Positions 1 to 7,272 of a DNA stretch of 8,497 nucleotides are shown in pieces. Position numbers and translations under genes: made by a program. Source of the DNA: Thermoflexales bacterium (GTDB lineage: Bacteria; Chloroflexota; Anaerolineae; B4-G1); assembly GCA_007118795.1 (NCBI GenBank), contig SKQX01000090.1, positions 1 through 8,497 on the forward strand, read 5' to 3'. The notes beneath the pieces were generated by a model, which had not been told where the DNA came from, ran no database searches, and worked only from the letters and a program-made list of their open reading frames with translations. How positions within the stretch are numbered: position 1 is the stretch's first letter; each line of letters opens with the position of its first letter.

Positions 1-180
1 CCCCTCCCTGCGCACGGCGTAGACCTCCGGCGGCGTTTCTGACTCGCGTCCCTCGCAAAAGACACAGGACGCGGAATCAGTCTGTTCTCTCGGCACCTGG
101 AAATCCGAGGGTCGCTTCGCCCGCTCCGTTGCGATGATAACCCAGCGGCCCAGCACGGGATCCTTCCTTAGCTCTGGCAT
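1..180 (-). CDS. galT: Galactose-1-phosphate uridylyltransferase, N-terminal part (cut by window edge)
   Basis: This gene runs off the left edge, so only its first 60 codons are visible, starting with ATG at 180. Translating the minus strand gives MPELRKDPVLGRW followed by VIIATERAKRPSDF, the characteristic N-terminus of GalT-family proteins. A CxxC pair follows (Cys39 and Cys42, in SCVFCEG), corresponding to half of the family's metal site, and then a TPPEV segment. GalT transfers UMP between UDP-glucose and galactose-1-phosphate in the cytoplasmic Leloir pathway. The active-site HPH motif lies beyond the window, so catalytic competence cannot be judged. A strong Shine-Dalgarno sequence lies 6 nt upstream of the ATG. 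The gene follows dtd by 30 nt and is probably co-transcribed with it. A related HIT-superfamily nucleotidyltransferase is possible, but GalT is the best reading. Confidence 0.87.
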   Translation of the reverse strand, partial: MPELRKDPVLGRWVIIATERAKRPSDFQVPREQTDSASCVFCEGRESETPPEVYAVRREG

Positions 181-186
181 CGGTCG

Positions 187-193
187 TCCTCCT
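187..193 (-). promoter_or_regulatory. Ribosome binding site of galT
   Basis: On the minus strand this reads AGGAGGA, a near-perfect anti-16S complement, 6 nt before the galT ATG at 180. It fixes the galT start and shows that the host uses canonical Shine-Dalgarno initiation, which helps choose starts elsewhere in the window. Confidence 0.8.
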
Positions 194-210
194 CTCAGCT
201 CCCGAAAGGA

Positions 211-648
211 TTAACGCTCCAGCAAGATGGTGACGGGACCTTCGTTGTAGATCTCCACCATCATGGTGGCTCCAAAGACACCCTCCTCGACCGGCACTCG
301 GTAGCCCCGCAGCGCGTCTGCCAGAGCCTCTACCAGCGGTTCCGCGACCTCGGGCGGTGCTGCGTCGACAAAGCTCGGCCGACGCCCTTTGCTCGCGTTC
401 GCGTAGAGCGTGAATTGGGACACCACCAGAGCCTGGCCCCCCACCTCCACCAGACCCACGTTCATCTTCCCCTCGCGATCCTCGAATATGCGCAGGCCGG
501 CGATCTTACGGGCCAACCATTCCGATTCCTTCGCTGTATCTCCGTGCGTGACACCGACCAGTACCGCCACTCCCTGACCAATGGCGCCTACGACGTGACC
601 ATCAACCCGCACCGAGGCTTGGCTCACTCGCTGAACTAGCGCCCGCAT
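211..648 (-). CDS. dtd: D-aminoacyl-tRNA deacylase
   Basis: Dtd hydrolyses D-amino acids (and glycine mischarged on tRNA-Ala) from tRNAs in the cytoplasm, as a chirality proofreading step. The 145-residue length is normal for the family. The N-terminus MRALVQRVSQASV is typical. The SQFTLYA motif is at about residues 77-83, and the C-terminal NEGPVT segment at 135-140 carries the Gly-cisPro pair (Gly137-Pro138) that excludes L-aminoacyl substrates. The residue before that Gly is Glu; I recall Asp there more often, a conservative change. ATG at 648 is preceded by GAGGGG at a 6-nt spacing. The gene sits 43 nt after trpS and 30 nt before galT, so it is probably co-transcribed with trpS. The pairing of an aminoacyl-tRNA synthetase with a tRNA editing enzyme is functionally coherent. 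Confidence 0.96.
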   Translation of the reverse strand: MRALVQRVSQASVRVDGHVVGAIGQGVAVLVGVTHGDTAKESEWLARKIAGLRIFEDREGKMNVGLVEVGGQALVVSQFTLYANASKGRRPSFVDAAPPEVAEPLVEALADALRGYRVPVEEGVFGATMMVEIYNEGPVTILLER

Positions 649-691
649 CGTTTGCCCCTCATAGGATCCCCTATCCCTAACCCGACTGAAC

Positions 692-1681
692 TCACGGGAG
701 CTGCACCGCCTCCCGAACCTCCTCCATCACCCGGGAAGCAATACCAGATGCCCGGGTGGCCCCCTCCTCCAGTATCTCCCACACTCGATCGGGATTGTCA
801 GCCAGTTCGGCACGCCGCTCCCGGAAAGGTACGAAGTACCCAGTCAGATTCTCGGCCATCAGCCGCTTACACTGGACGCAGCCGATGTCCGCCTGCCGGC
901 AGTCCACAGCGATCTGCTCCACTTGCTCCGGCGAGAAATACCCGTGGAGTGTGAACACGTTACAGATCTCCGGCCGGCCTGGATCGGACAGGCGCCGCCG
1001 CTGCGGATCGGTGACCATCGTCATAACCCTGGACTCGATCTCCTCCGGGCTGGCCCCGATCTCGATGTAGTTCCCCAGGGACTTACTCATCTTCTGCGCG
1101 CCGTCCAGCCCCAGCACTTTGGGAAAGTCCGTGTACTTTGGCTGCGGCTCGACCAGCACCTCACCATACCGATGGTTGAACCGCCGCACAATGTCCCGCG
1201 TAAACTCCAGGTGCGGAGTCTGATCCACACCCACCGGTATCGTATCGGCCTTGTACAACGTGATATCGGCGGCCATAAGCACCGGATAGCCCACCAGGCC
1301 GTAATTCACGTCCTCGGGCTGTTGGCGCACCTTCTCCTTGAACGTCGGCAGGCGAGTCAGGCGGCCCAGGGGCGTCACCATCGAGAGCAATGTGTGCAGT
1401 TGCGTGACCTGAGGGACGTGGGACTGTACGAAGAGAATTGTGCCCCGCCCCTCCGGATCTATGCCTGCCGCCAGCCAGTCCAGGGCCATCTCGTAGGTCC
1501 AATCGCGCAGCTGGCTCGTGTCCTCCAAGGTGGTCAAAGCGTGCAGGTCCACAATGCAGTAGATGCACTCGTAGTCGTCCTGCAGAGCGACGTAGTTACG
1601 GATAGCACCGAGGTAGTTTCCCAGGTGCTGGCGTCCGGTCGGGCGGGCGCCCGAGAATACGCGGCCTTTCTTATCGTTCAT
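692..1681 (-). CDS. trpS: Tryptophanyl-tRNA synthetase with predicted [4Fe-4S] site
   Basis: This is a class I synthetase that charges tRNA-Trp in the cytoplasm. From the ATG at 1681 it is 329 residues, normal for bacterial TrpRS. The HIGH-like motif is PTGRQHLGN (14-22). PVGVDQTPHLEFTRDI, the tryptophan-pocket region, spans about 149-164, and KMSKS is at 197-201. Four cysteines at 240, 261, 268 and 271 form C-x20-C-x6-C-x2-C, aligning with the C-x22-C-x6-C-x2-C [4Fe-4S] site of Thermotoga maritima TrpRS. The frame stays open upstream to a GTG at 1762 (27 more codons, with an acceptable GGAG 5 nt before it). I prefer 1681 because the Rossmann start (GRVFSGARPTG) then falls at the family's usual distance from the N-terminus; its ribosome site (AAGGA, 11 nt away) is only moderate. 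The gene lies 146 nt after acpS and 43 nt before dtd. Confidence 0.95.
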   Translation of the reverse strand: MNDKKGRVFSGARPTGRQHLGNYLGAIRNYVALQDDYECIYCIVDLHALTTLEDTSQLRDWTYEMALDWLAAGIDPEGRGTILFVQSHVPQVTQLHTLLSMVTPLGRLTRLPTFKEKVRQQPEDVNYGLVGYPVLMAADITLYKADTIPVGVDQTPHLEFTRDIVRRFNHRYGEVLVEPQPKYTDFPKVLGLDGAQKMSKSLGNYIEIGASPEEIESRVMTMVTDPQRRRLSDPGRPEICNVFTLHGYFSPEQVEQIAVDCRQADIGCVQCKRLMAENLTGYFVPFRERRAELADNPDRVWEILEEGATRASGIASRVMEEVREAVQLP

Positions 1682-1827
1682 CAAGAATGGATTCCTTCCC
1701 TTCTCCCATCTCCATCTCACCGTCGTACCAGTCAGCCAGTCCCTGTGTTCCTGGCTGCCCACTGTCGCTCCGCCGCCCTTCAGCGAGATCCGCGCCGCCC
1801 CACCGGCGGTCTGAGTCGCCTCAGCAG
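1682..1827 (-). other. Intergenic leader between acpS and trpS with small hairpins and in-frame Trp codons
   Basis: At 146 nt this is the largest gap within the gene cluster. In RNA orientation three hairpins can be drawn. The first is CTGAG/CTCAG closed by a GCGA tetraloop (1824-1811), directly after the acpS stop. The second is CCGCC/GGCGG with a 5-nt loop (1809-1795). The third is CAGCCAG/CTGGCTG with an 11-nt loop (1757-1733). None is followed by a U-tract, so they are not clear intrinsic terminators. The trpS frame is open through the last 81 nt and contains three TGG codons (1738, 1714 and 1708). A purine-rich stretch at about 1690-1712 contains the trpS ribosome site. I see no good -10 box here. 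A regulatory role is speculative. Confidence 0.35.
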
Positions 1828-2208
1828 CTACTGCGCCACGACAAACGCCAGAGCGTGATCATCAGTATGCGAAAGGCTGACGGCCCACTCTCTCAGCCCC
1901 AGCTCGTCGGCCCGCTCAGCCGCCCGGCCCGACAACCGGACCAGGGGTTTGCCCCAGCGGTCCCCCACGATCTCCGCTTCCCGCCAGCGTATGCCACCCG
2001 GGGCCATCATCCGCATGCCCACCCCCAGGGCTTTAGCCACCGCCTCCTTGGCGGCAAAACGGGCCGCGAGTTCCGCCGGCCGGCCCCGGGCGTATCGCAC
2101 TTCATCGGCCGTGAAGACCCGTTCCAGGAACCGATTGCCATGACGCTCCAGCGCTGTCTCCACTCGCGAGATACTGATCAGGTCCACCCCGGTGGTAAGC
2201 AATCTCAC
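1828..2208 (-). CDS. acpS: Holo-[acyl-carrier-protein] synthase
   Basis: AcpS transfers the 4'-phosphopantetheine arm of CoA to a serine of acyl carrier protein, activating it for fatty-acid synthesis in the cytoplasm. At 126 residues it is normal size for the trimeric AcpS family. The N-terminal TGVDLI holds the Mg-binding Asp9. FAAKEAVAKALG (51-62) carries the second metal ligand, Glu55. SLSHTDDHALAFVVA (111-125) is the C-terminal family signature. The start is GTG at 2208; a TTG two codons later is also possible, and neither has an ideal ribosome site (only TTAGGGG close by). The gene is 17 nt downstream of the second M16 peptidase gene, so translation may be coupled to it. Substrate choice (fatty-acid ACP rather than another carrier) is inferred from family. 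Confidence 0.95.
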   Translation of the reverse strand: MRLLTTGVDLISISRVETALERHGNRFLERVFTADEVRYARGRPAELAARFAAKEAVAKALGVGMRMMAPGGIRWREAEIVGDRWGKPLVRLSGRAAERADELGLREWAVSLSHTDDHALAFVVAQ

Positions 2209-2225
2209 CCCTAAGCCCAGCAGCG

Positions 2226-3512
2226 CTACCTCGCGCCCTCCTCACTGCGGGGCGGCCCCGCAATGGCCAGCGCGTAAGCGTCGGGATCGAGCCACCGTCG
2301 CGCGGCGGCCTGTACCCCATCCGGAGTCACCGCCCGGATCAACTCCTCGTACCGCTGGAGGTAATCGAGGCCCAGATCATATCGCTCTATGCTCAGGATC
2401 GAACTAGCGACGCCAGCGTTCGTCTCCAACTGCAGGGGCATACTCCCCGTTAGATATGCCTGGCAGTCGCTCAGCTCATCCCGCCCCACCGGTTCGTCGC
2501 AGATACGTCGAATCTCTTTTCGCATGCTGGCAACGGCGGGCTCGACGTTGGCCGGGCTCACACCCGCCAAGACTCGCCAGGGACCTCGCCCTGGCCCTCC
2601 ACTGAGACGGCTGTACGAGGAATAGGCCAACCCTTGCTGGTCCCGCACCTTCTCTCCCAGCCGCCCCATCAGACCGAACACACCGAGAACCGTGTTGCAC
2701 ACTCGGGCATCGAGGAAATCTGGGTCCGTCCGGGCCGGGCCTGGATATCCGAGGACGATGTCCGACTGCGTCTTGTCGGCGATGCTCACCGTCCTCTGCC
2801 GCACTTCCGTGATGCGCCCCACCTCCGGCAGAGGCTCGCGCGGAAATTCCTCACCCTCCCAATCGCCGAAGGCCTCGTCGACCTGCTCCACGACCTGCCC
2901 GGTCTCCACCGCCCCCACCACGACCACCACCATCCCCCGGGGTCCGTAGCCTCGCCTATGGAACTCCGCGAGATCGTCCCACCCGATGGTCTCAATCGTC
3001 TCCGGATAGCCGGTCAGGCTGACCGCATAAGGATGCTCCTTGGGATATGCCAGCTCGTAGAACGTCAGATTCGCCATGCGGCCCGTGTCGTGAGCGCGCT
3101 CCGCCAAGTCGGCCATGATCTCGCCACGGACCTTCTCCACCTCTTCTCGGGGCAAAGACGGCCGGCGCAAGCAGTCGGACAGTAGATCGAGCATCAAGGG
3201 AAGCTCATTACCAAGACTCTTCCCTCCGAAGCCCGTGGTGTGGGTGCCGCCGCTGATCCCCATACTGGCGCCAACCCCCTCCAGAGCCCCGTAGATCTCG
3301 TCGAAGGACCGGGTTTCTGTCCCTCGCATCAGGCTGTCGGCAGTGAAACTCGCCAATCCGGCCATCTGCCGGGGCTCATCGTATGCCCCGACCTTTAGTG
3401 AACCAGTTAAGACCACCGAAGGGCTCACGCGGTTCTCCCGCACCAAGAGAACCACTCCATTGCCCAGGACGTGCCGCGTGATATCTTCAGGCCCGGGAAA
3501 GGACATCGTCAC
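2226..3512 (-). CDS. M16 peptidase-family protein lacking the zinc site (predicted non-catalytic partner subunit)
   Basis: A 428-residue M16 (pitrilysin/processing-peptidase) family protein with two homologous halves. The N-terminal half aligns with the neighbouring active peptidase, but where that has HxxEH this one reads SFTAD (55-59, in GLASFTADSLMRGT). Both zinc histidines and the catalytic glutamate are therefore lost. The downstream zinc-ligand glutamate is replaced by Asp135 (EVEKVRGEIMAD), and an accompanying Glu by Val128. The C-terminal half keeps GRLGEKVRDQQGLAYSSYS (283-301), with the Arg and Tyr of the substrate-binding R/Y motif, and a glycine-rich SGGPGRG (304-310). This pattern matches the non-zinc subunit of heterodimeric bacterial M16B peptidases and, by analogy, mitochondrial MPP-alpha. 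No signal peptide is seen, so a cytoplasmic location is inferred. GTG at 3512 has GGGGAA 8 nt upstream; ATG at 3506 is an alternative. The gene is 49 nt after its partner and 17 nt before acpS. Confidence 0.9.
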   Translation of the reverse strand: MTMSFPGPEDITRHVLGNGVVLLVRENRVSPSVVLTGSLKVGAYDEPRQMAGLASFTADSLMRGTETRSFDEIYGALEGVGASMGISGGTHTTGFGGKSLGNELPLMLDLLSDCLRRPSLPREEVEKVRGEIMADLAERAHDTGRMANLTFYELAYPKEHPYAVSLTGYPETIETIGWDDLAEFHRRGYGPRGMVVVVVGAVETGQVVEQVDEAFGDWEGEEFPREPLPEVGRITEVRQRTVSIADKTQSDIVLGYPGPARTDPDFLDARVCNTVLGVFGLMGRLGEKVRDQQGLAYSSYSRLSGGPGRGPWRVLAGVSPANVEPAVASMRKEIRRICDEPVGRDELSDCQAYLTGSMPLQLETNAGVASSILSIERYDLGLDYLQRYEELIRAVTPDGVQAAARRWLDPDAYALAIAGPPRSEEGAR

Positions 3513-3561
3513 CTCATCACTTCCCCTACGTGCCAGGCCGGGCGCGCCACTCTCGTCGCGT

Positions 3562-4884
3562 TCACGTTTGACTCGCCGGAATATACCAAGCCACGGTCTG
3601 CCGTGACCGGTCGAGATACAGCTCCGCCACCTGTCTCACGTCCTCGACAGTGACCGCGCTCAGATTGTTCAGGTAGTTCTCGGCCCAGGTATGGTCGGCG
3701 AAGATCTCGCTGAAGCCCAGCCAGAGCGCCTGACCGGTGACCGACTCCCTAGAATACGCGAACTGAGCCTGCGCCTGCTTGATCGCCTTCTCCACCTCCT
3801 CCGTCAGCACCTCTTCGGTCTTGACGCGCGCCAATTCAGTCTCCAGCGCCTCCTCCAAGTCAGCCAGCGAACCGCCCGGCCGACCCACAGCCGAAAGGGT
3901 GTAGACGAACGGATCGATGGTCGGAAGGAGCATCCCGGAGACGTCAACAGCCAGCTTCTGCGCCACCAACGCTCTATAGAGACGGGAGCTCTTGTTGGTA
4001 AGCCCCCCTCCCTGGAAGGTCATGGCGCTGGCTCCGGTCAGGATCGCGTTCAGCACCGCCAAGGCGAAGAAATCCGGCTCTCGCACACCGGGGGCCCGGA
4101 ACGCTTCCGCCAAATACGGGACGAAACCCTCCCGCCGTACCACGACCCGTCGCTCGCCCCGCTGAGGTGGCTCCACGGCCGTCACCATGGGAGCCTCAGG
4201 GCCACGGGCGATTCCCCCGAAGTGCTCCTCCACCAGCTCCAGCATGCCGGACGCGTCGATGTCCCCAGTCACAACGATCAAGGCGTTGTTGGGCACATAA
4301 TGGGTCTCATAGTACTGGCGCAGCTGGGCCGGGCTGATCGTCTCCAGGTCACACATGTGACCGATCGTCGGGCTACCGTACGGATGAACGCGCAGTGCCG
4401 CCCCCATCAGCTCCTCGTGTAGGAGGAACTGAGGGCTATTCTCAGCCCCTTGCCGCTCGCTGAGTATCACCGACCGCTCCGCCTCGACCTCCGCCGGGTC
4501 GAACTCGGCGTTCACCATGCGATCGGCCTCAATACGGAGCGAGAGCTCAATGCGCTCTGCCGGCAAGGTGGCGTAGAAGGTGGTGAAATCGTACCAGGTC
4601 GCACCATTGAAGACCCCGCCCTGGCGGGCAATCGCTTTCTCGGCTGATCCCTTGGGGAAGCTGGGAGTCCCTTTGAACAACATATGCTCCACCCAGTGCG
4701 AAATTCCTGTCACGCCTAGATGCTCATTGCGGCTTCCAACCCGGTACCAGACCCAGAAGCTTGCCACAGGCGCCGCCTGGGTCTCCTTCACCAAGACCAT
4801 CAGGCCGTTGTCCAGCTCGGTCTGAACGAACTGGATCGCGGAATGGCTGGTGCAGGACGTGAGAGGTGATCGAAAGTTCGCCAT
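3562..4884 (-). CDS. M16 family zinc metallopeptidase (catalytic subunit)
   Basis: A 440-residue M16 peptidase with the inverted zinc motif HWVEH at 63-67 (counted from ATG at 4884). His63 and His67 are the zinc ligands and Glu66 the catalytic base. The third ligand is Glu143 in EVEAERSVILSER, 76 residues after His67, the same spacing as in MPP-beta; Glu136 is the conserved companion. Other family landmarks are LFKGT after the zinc motif and YVPNNALIVVTGD in the N-terminal domain. In the C-terminal domain SRLYRAL keeps the arginine of the R/Y motif, but the usual GLAY region reads KLAVDVSG, so the tyrosine is lost. The next gene supplies that motif, implying a two-subunit enzyme. No signal peptide or membrane segment is visible. 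The start is 4 nt after the ugd stop, with no strong ribosome site, suggesting translational coupling; a TTG one codon earlier is also possible. The natural substrate is unknown. Confidence 0.94.
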   Translation of the reverse strand: MANFRSPLTSCTSHSAIQFVQTELDNGLMVLVKETQAAPVASFWVWYRVGSRNEHLGVTGISHWVEHMLFKGTPSFPKGSAEKAIARQGGVFNGATWYDFTTFYATLPAERIELSLRIEADRMVNAEFDPAEVEAERSVILSERQGAENSPQFLLHEELMGAALRVHPYGSPTIGHMCDLETISPAQLRQYYETHYVPNNALIVVTGDIDASGMLELVEEHFGGIARGPEAPMVTAVEPPQRGERRVVVRREGFVPYLAEAFRAPGVREPDFFALAVLNAILTGASAMTFQGGGLTNKSSRLYRALVAQKLAVDVSGMLLPTIDPFVYTLSAVGRPGGSLADLEEALETELARVKTEEVLTEEVEKAIKQAQAQFAYSRESVTGQALWLGFSEIFADHTWAENYLNNLSAVTVEDVRQVAELYLDRSRQTVAWYIPASQT

Positions 4885-4888
4885 CAAG

Positions 4889-6196
4889 CTAGACCAACTC
4901 GTATCCCCGCCCTACACCGCGGTAGTAGAACCCGAGCTCCCTCATGGGGACCGGCTCGTAGATATTCCGCCCGTCGATGATGACGTTTCCCCGCATCAGG
5001 TTGCGGATGCGAGCCATGTCGAGATTCTTGAACTCGTTCCAGTCGGTGACCACGACCAGAGCATCGCACCCCTCAGCCAGGTCGTAGGCACTATCCGACA
5101 ACTCCACGTTAGGCATGACTCGGGCGGCCACCTCTTCCGCCACCGGATCATAGCCGCGGACCGTTGCGCCGCCCGCCCTCAACAACTCGGCGATGTAGAT
5201 AGCCGGCGCCTCCCGCATGTCATCCGTGTTCGGCTTGAAGGCTAAGCCCAACAACCCGACGATCTTGTCCTCAAGGCTACCCAGGGCACTCTCGACTTTG
5301 CGCGCTACCTGCCGACGCTGATCGTCATTGATATCCATGACGGCCCGCAGCAATTGGGGATGGCGGCCCTTTGTCTCGGCCATGTACGTGAGCGCCTTCA
5401 CATCCTTGGGAAAGCAGCTTCCCCCGTAGCCAACCCCAGCATCCAGATACCCCTGGCCGATCCGCGCGTCATATCCCATGCCCGTGGCCACCTCTTTCAC
5501 ATCGGCACCGAGTGCCTCGCAGATATTGGCTATCTCGTTGATGAACGAAATCCGCGTGGCCAGGAAAGCGTTGGAGGCATACTTGATCATCTCAGCCGTT
5601 CGCAGGTCCGTGATCATGATCGTAGTCCGCAGCGGAAGGTATAACTGGGCCACCTTCTCCGCCGCATCGAGATCCAGCGACCCCAGAACTACCCGATCCG
5701 GATCCAGGAAGTCGCTGATGGCCGAGCCTTCACGCAGGAACTCAGGGTTCGACACCACCGCGAAATCGTCATTCCCATTCCGGTACTGCCGGATCAGATC
5801 GGCCACCCAGTCACCGGTGCCGACCGGAACCGTCGCCTTGTTGACGATGATCATCGGGTGAGTCATCTCCTCGGCGATCGACCGGGCCGCCATCCGCACG
5901 TGACGAAGATCCGCCTCTCCATCCACCCCTTCTGGCGTGCCCACGGCGATGAAGACGAAATCGGCCGCCTCCAAACCCTCCGCGTATGAGGTGGTAAAGC
6001 TCAACCGGCCCGCCTTGACGTTCCGCTCTACGAGGTCCTCCAGACCGGGTTCGTAGATAGGCATCTCGCCTTGATTCAGCTTCTCGATCTTCTCTTCCAG
6101 GATGTCCACGCACACGACCCGGTTGCCCAAATCGGCCAGACACACCCCGGTCACGAGGCCCACATACCCAACACCGATGACTGCTATGTTCTTCAT
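4889..6196 (-). CDS. ugd: UDP-glucose 6-dehydrogenase
   Basis: This cytoplasmic enzyme oxidises UDP-glucose to UDP-glucuronate using two NAD+, supplying precursors for polysaccharides or glycolipids. At 435 residues it is typical for the bacterial Ugd/TuaD type. The N-terminal Rossmann motif is IAVIGVGYVG (4-13), with FIAVGTP at 82-88. SNPEFLREG (149-157) contains the catalytic-site glutamate Glu152. AEMIKYASNAF (201-211) holds Lys205 and Asn209. GYGGSCFPKD (256-265) has the catalytic Cys261 and Asp265. The C-terminal UDP-binding domain shows GLAFKPNTDDMREAPA. UDP-N-acetylmannosamine or GDP-mannose dehydrogenases are relatives, but the GYGGSCFPKD form and overall pattern favour UDP-glucose. 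ATG at 6196 has GAGGAG about 12 nt upstream, a rather long spacing. The gene follows sufB by 74 nt and nearly abuts the M16 gene (4 nt). The only other sugar-nucleotide gene in view is galT. Confidence 0.95.
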   Translation of the reverse strand: MKNIAVIGVGYVGLVTGVCLADLGNRVVCVDILEEKIEKLNQGEMPIYEPGLEDLVERNVKAGRLSFTTSYAEGLEAADFVFIAVGTPEGVDGEADLRHVRMAARSIAEEMTHPMIIVNKATVPVGTGDWVADLIRQYRNGNDDFAVVSNPEFLREGSAISDFLDPDRVVLGSLDLDAAEKVAQLYLPLRTTIMITDLRTAEMIKYASNAFLATRISFINEIANICEALGADVKEVATGMGYDARIGQGYLDAGVGYGGSCFPKDVKALTYMAETKGRHPQLLRAVMDINDDQRRQVARKVESALGSLEDKIVGLLGLAFKPNTDDMREAPAIYIAELLRAGGATVRGYDPVAEEVAARVMPNVELSDSAYDLAEGCDALVVVTDWNEFKNLDMARIRNLMRGNVIIDGRNIYEPVPMRELGFYYRGVGRGYELV

Positions 6197-6270
6197 CTGT
6201 ACTGCCCACTCCTCGATAGCTAAGATGGCGTCGACCCTGACGAGGGCCCGCCCACGTTCCGTACCCGCTC

Positions 6271-7272
6271 CTATCCGCTCAGCATGCCCCGGATGATGAC
6301 ATCGACGGCTTCGTCCTCACTCAAGCCCCGGGCCATCAGGGTCTCCAGCTCCTGCTTCCCCACACTCCCGATGGCTGCCTCGTGAGTCACCCGGGCCTGG
6401 TCGTGCCGTACCACCACGACGGGGACGTTTCTTGCCTCTGCCTCGCCGCGCACGATCTCGGTGCAGTCCATATGCCCCACCGCCGTCGCGGCATTCCCCT
6501 CCATCGTGGTGTAGACCTCGCTCCTCGCCCTATCCCGAACAGCCGCCCGGGTCCGAGTGAGACCGCGGGCCCCCGCACCATTGAGCCGTACCACCTCATC
6601 CACCCGAATGTAGTCATCGCCCGATCCATAGGCCTTGGCTATCAACTCCACCACACCGCGGGCTGCCACGTCCACCTCGAACTTGATCGCCATCCGACCA
6701 ACTCGTCCCTGGGTCAGGTTGAACTCAGTCTCCAACCGACCGCCCTCCTCAACCACGGCATGGGTGGTCGGGAGGACCTCGATCCCCCCCTCGGGGCCAT
6801 GGTAGTGGGCTTCCCTGTAACGCATGGTCGCGTCCGCCCCCACGTGAACTTGCGCATCCATGACGTGCTGCAGCCGCACCGCATTGGGAAACGTGCAGTG
6901 CGCCAGAAAGCCAACGTCCGCCCCCTCACCGATCTCAAACTCCGAGATAATCTCCTGCAGTCCCTCCTCACCCACCACGCCGAAACACAGGTGGACCGGA
7001 TGCTCCGTCTTCGTACCCGGCGCCACGGTGATGCGTGCTTTCACACCGTGCTCCAGCTCCTCCGCGTCAATGCTGACCCCGTCGACCTGATTGACCGCCA
7101 GCACCTGATTGGCGCTGATGACAGCACTGCCGACTTGTCCGCCCTGGAGCACCTCCGCTCTGCCACCCGCTTTCTCGTACGCTTCCATCATGGCCTCAAA
7201 CTCGCTGGCCCACGCCGGGTCCCTCTCCTTCAGGACCGACTGAGCCACACCGGTGGTCCCATGACTACTCAT
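6271..7272 (-). CDS. sufB: Short SufB/SufD-family Fe-S cluster assembly scaffold (SufB-like)
   Basis: A 333-residue protein with the SufBD beta-helix fold inferred from sequence, well short of E. coli SufB (about 495). The C-terminal block is diagnostic. Cys270 lies in GHMDCTEIVRGEA and His297-Glu298 in RVTHEAAIG, and these align with E. coli SufB Cys405 and the EHE containing Glu434, with one residue less between them. SufD would have HGA there. GLSEDEAVDVIIRGML at the end is the family's SufC-contact region. Together with SufC it would form the ATP-driven scaffold that assembles Fe-S clusters in the cytoplasm; a homodimer is likely because no SufD is nearby. The reading frame is open up to 7425, but ATG at 7272 is preferred: it has AAGGGG upstream and overlaps the sufC stop by 8 nt, a classic coupled arrangement. 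Automated pipelines may call it SufD-family. Confidence 0.9.
   Translation of the reverse strand: MSSHGTTGVAQSVLKERDPAWASEFEAMMEAYEKAGGRAEVLQGGQVGSAVISANQVLAVNQVDGVSIDAEELEHGVKARITVAPGTKTEHPVHLCFGVVGEEGLQEIISEFEIGEGADVGFLAHCTFPNAVRLQHVMDAQVHVGADATMRYREAHYHGPEGGIEVLPTTHAVVEEGGRLETEFNLTQGRVGRMAIKFEVDVAARGVVELIAKAYGSGDDYIRVDEVVRLNGAGARGLTRTRAAVRDRARSEVYTTMEGNAATAVGHMDCTEIVRGEAEARNVPVVVVRHDQARVTHEAAIGSVGKQELETLMARGLSEDEAVDVIIRGMLSG

Noticed and set aside
656..690. A small hairpin (ATAGG/CCTAT) between trpS and dtd as a terminator
   Set aside because: The stem is only about 5 bp with a GGAT loop and no T-tract, and dtd follows after 43 nt, which fits an operon.
1682..1827. A T-box riboswitch upstream of trpS
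   Set aside because: GGTGGGGCGGCGCGG near 1790-1806 superficially recalls the T-box, but the conserved ACCGCG part and the UGGN bulge expected for tRNA-Trp are absent. There is no terminator/antiterminator pair, and 146 nt is too short for a full leader with Stem I.
923..1858. A 311-codon open frame on the plus strand
   Set aside because: It lies antisense to trpS and acpS. Its translation has no recognisable domain and is rich in Arg, His, Gln and Leu, as expected for the reverse of GC-rich coding sequence.
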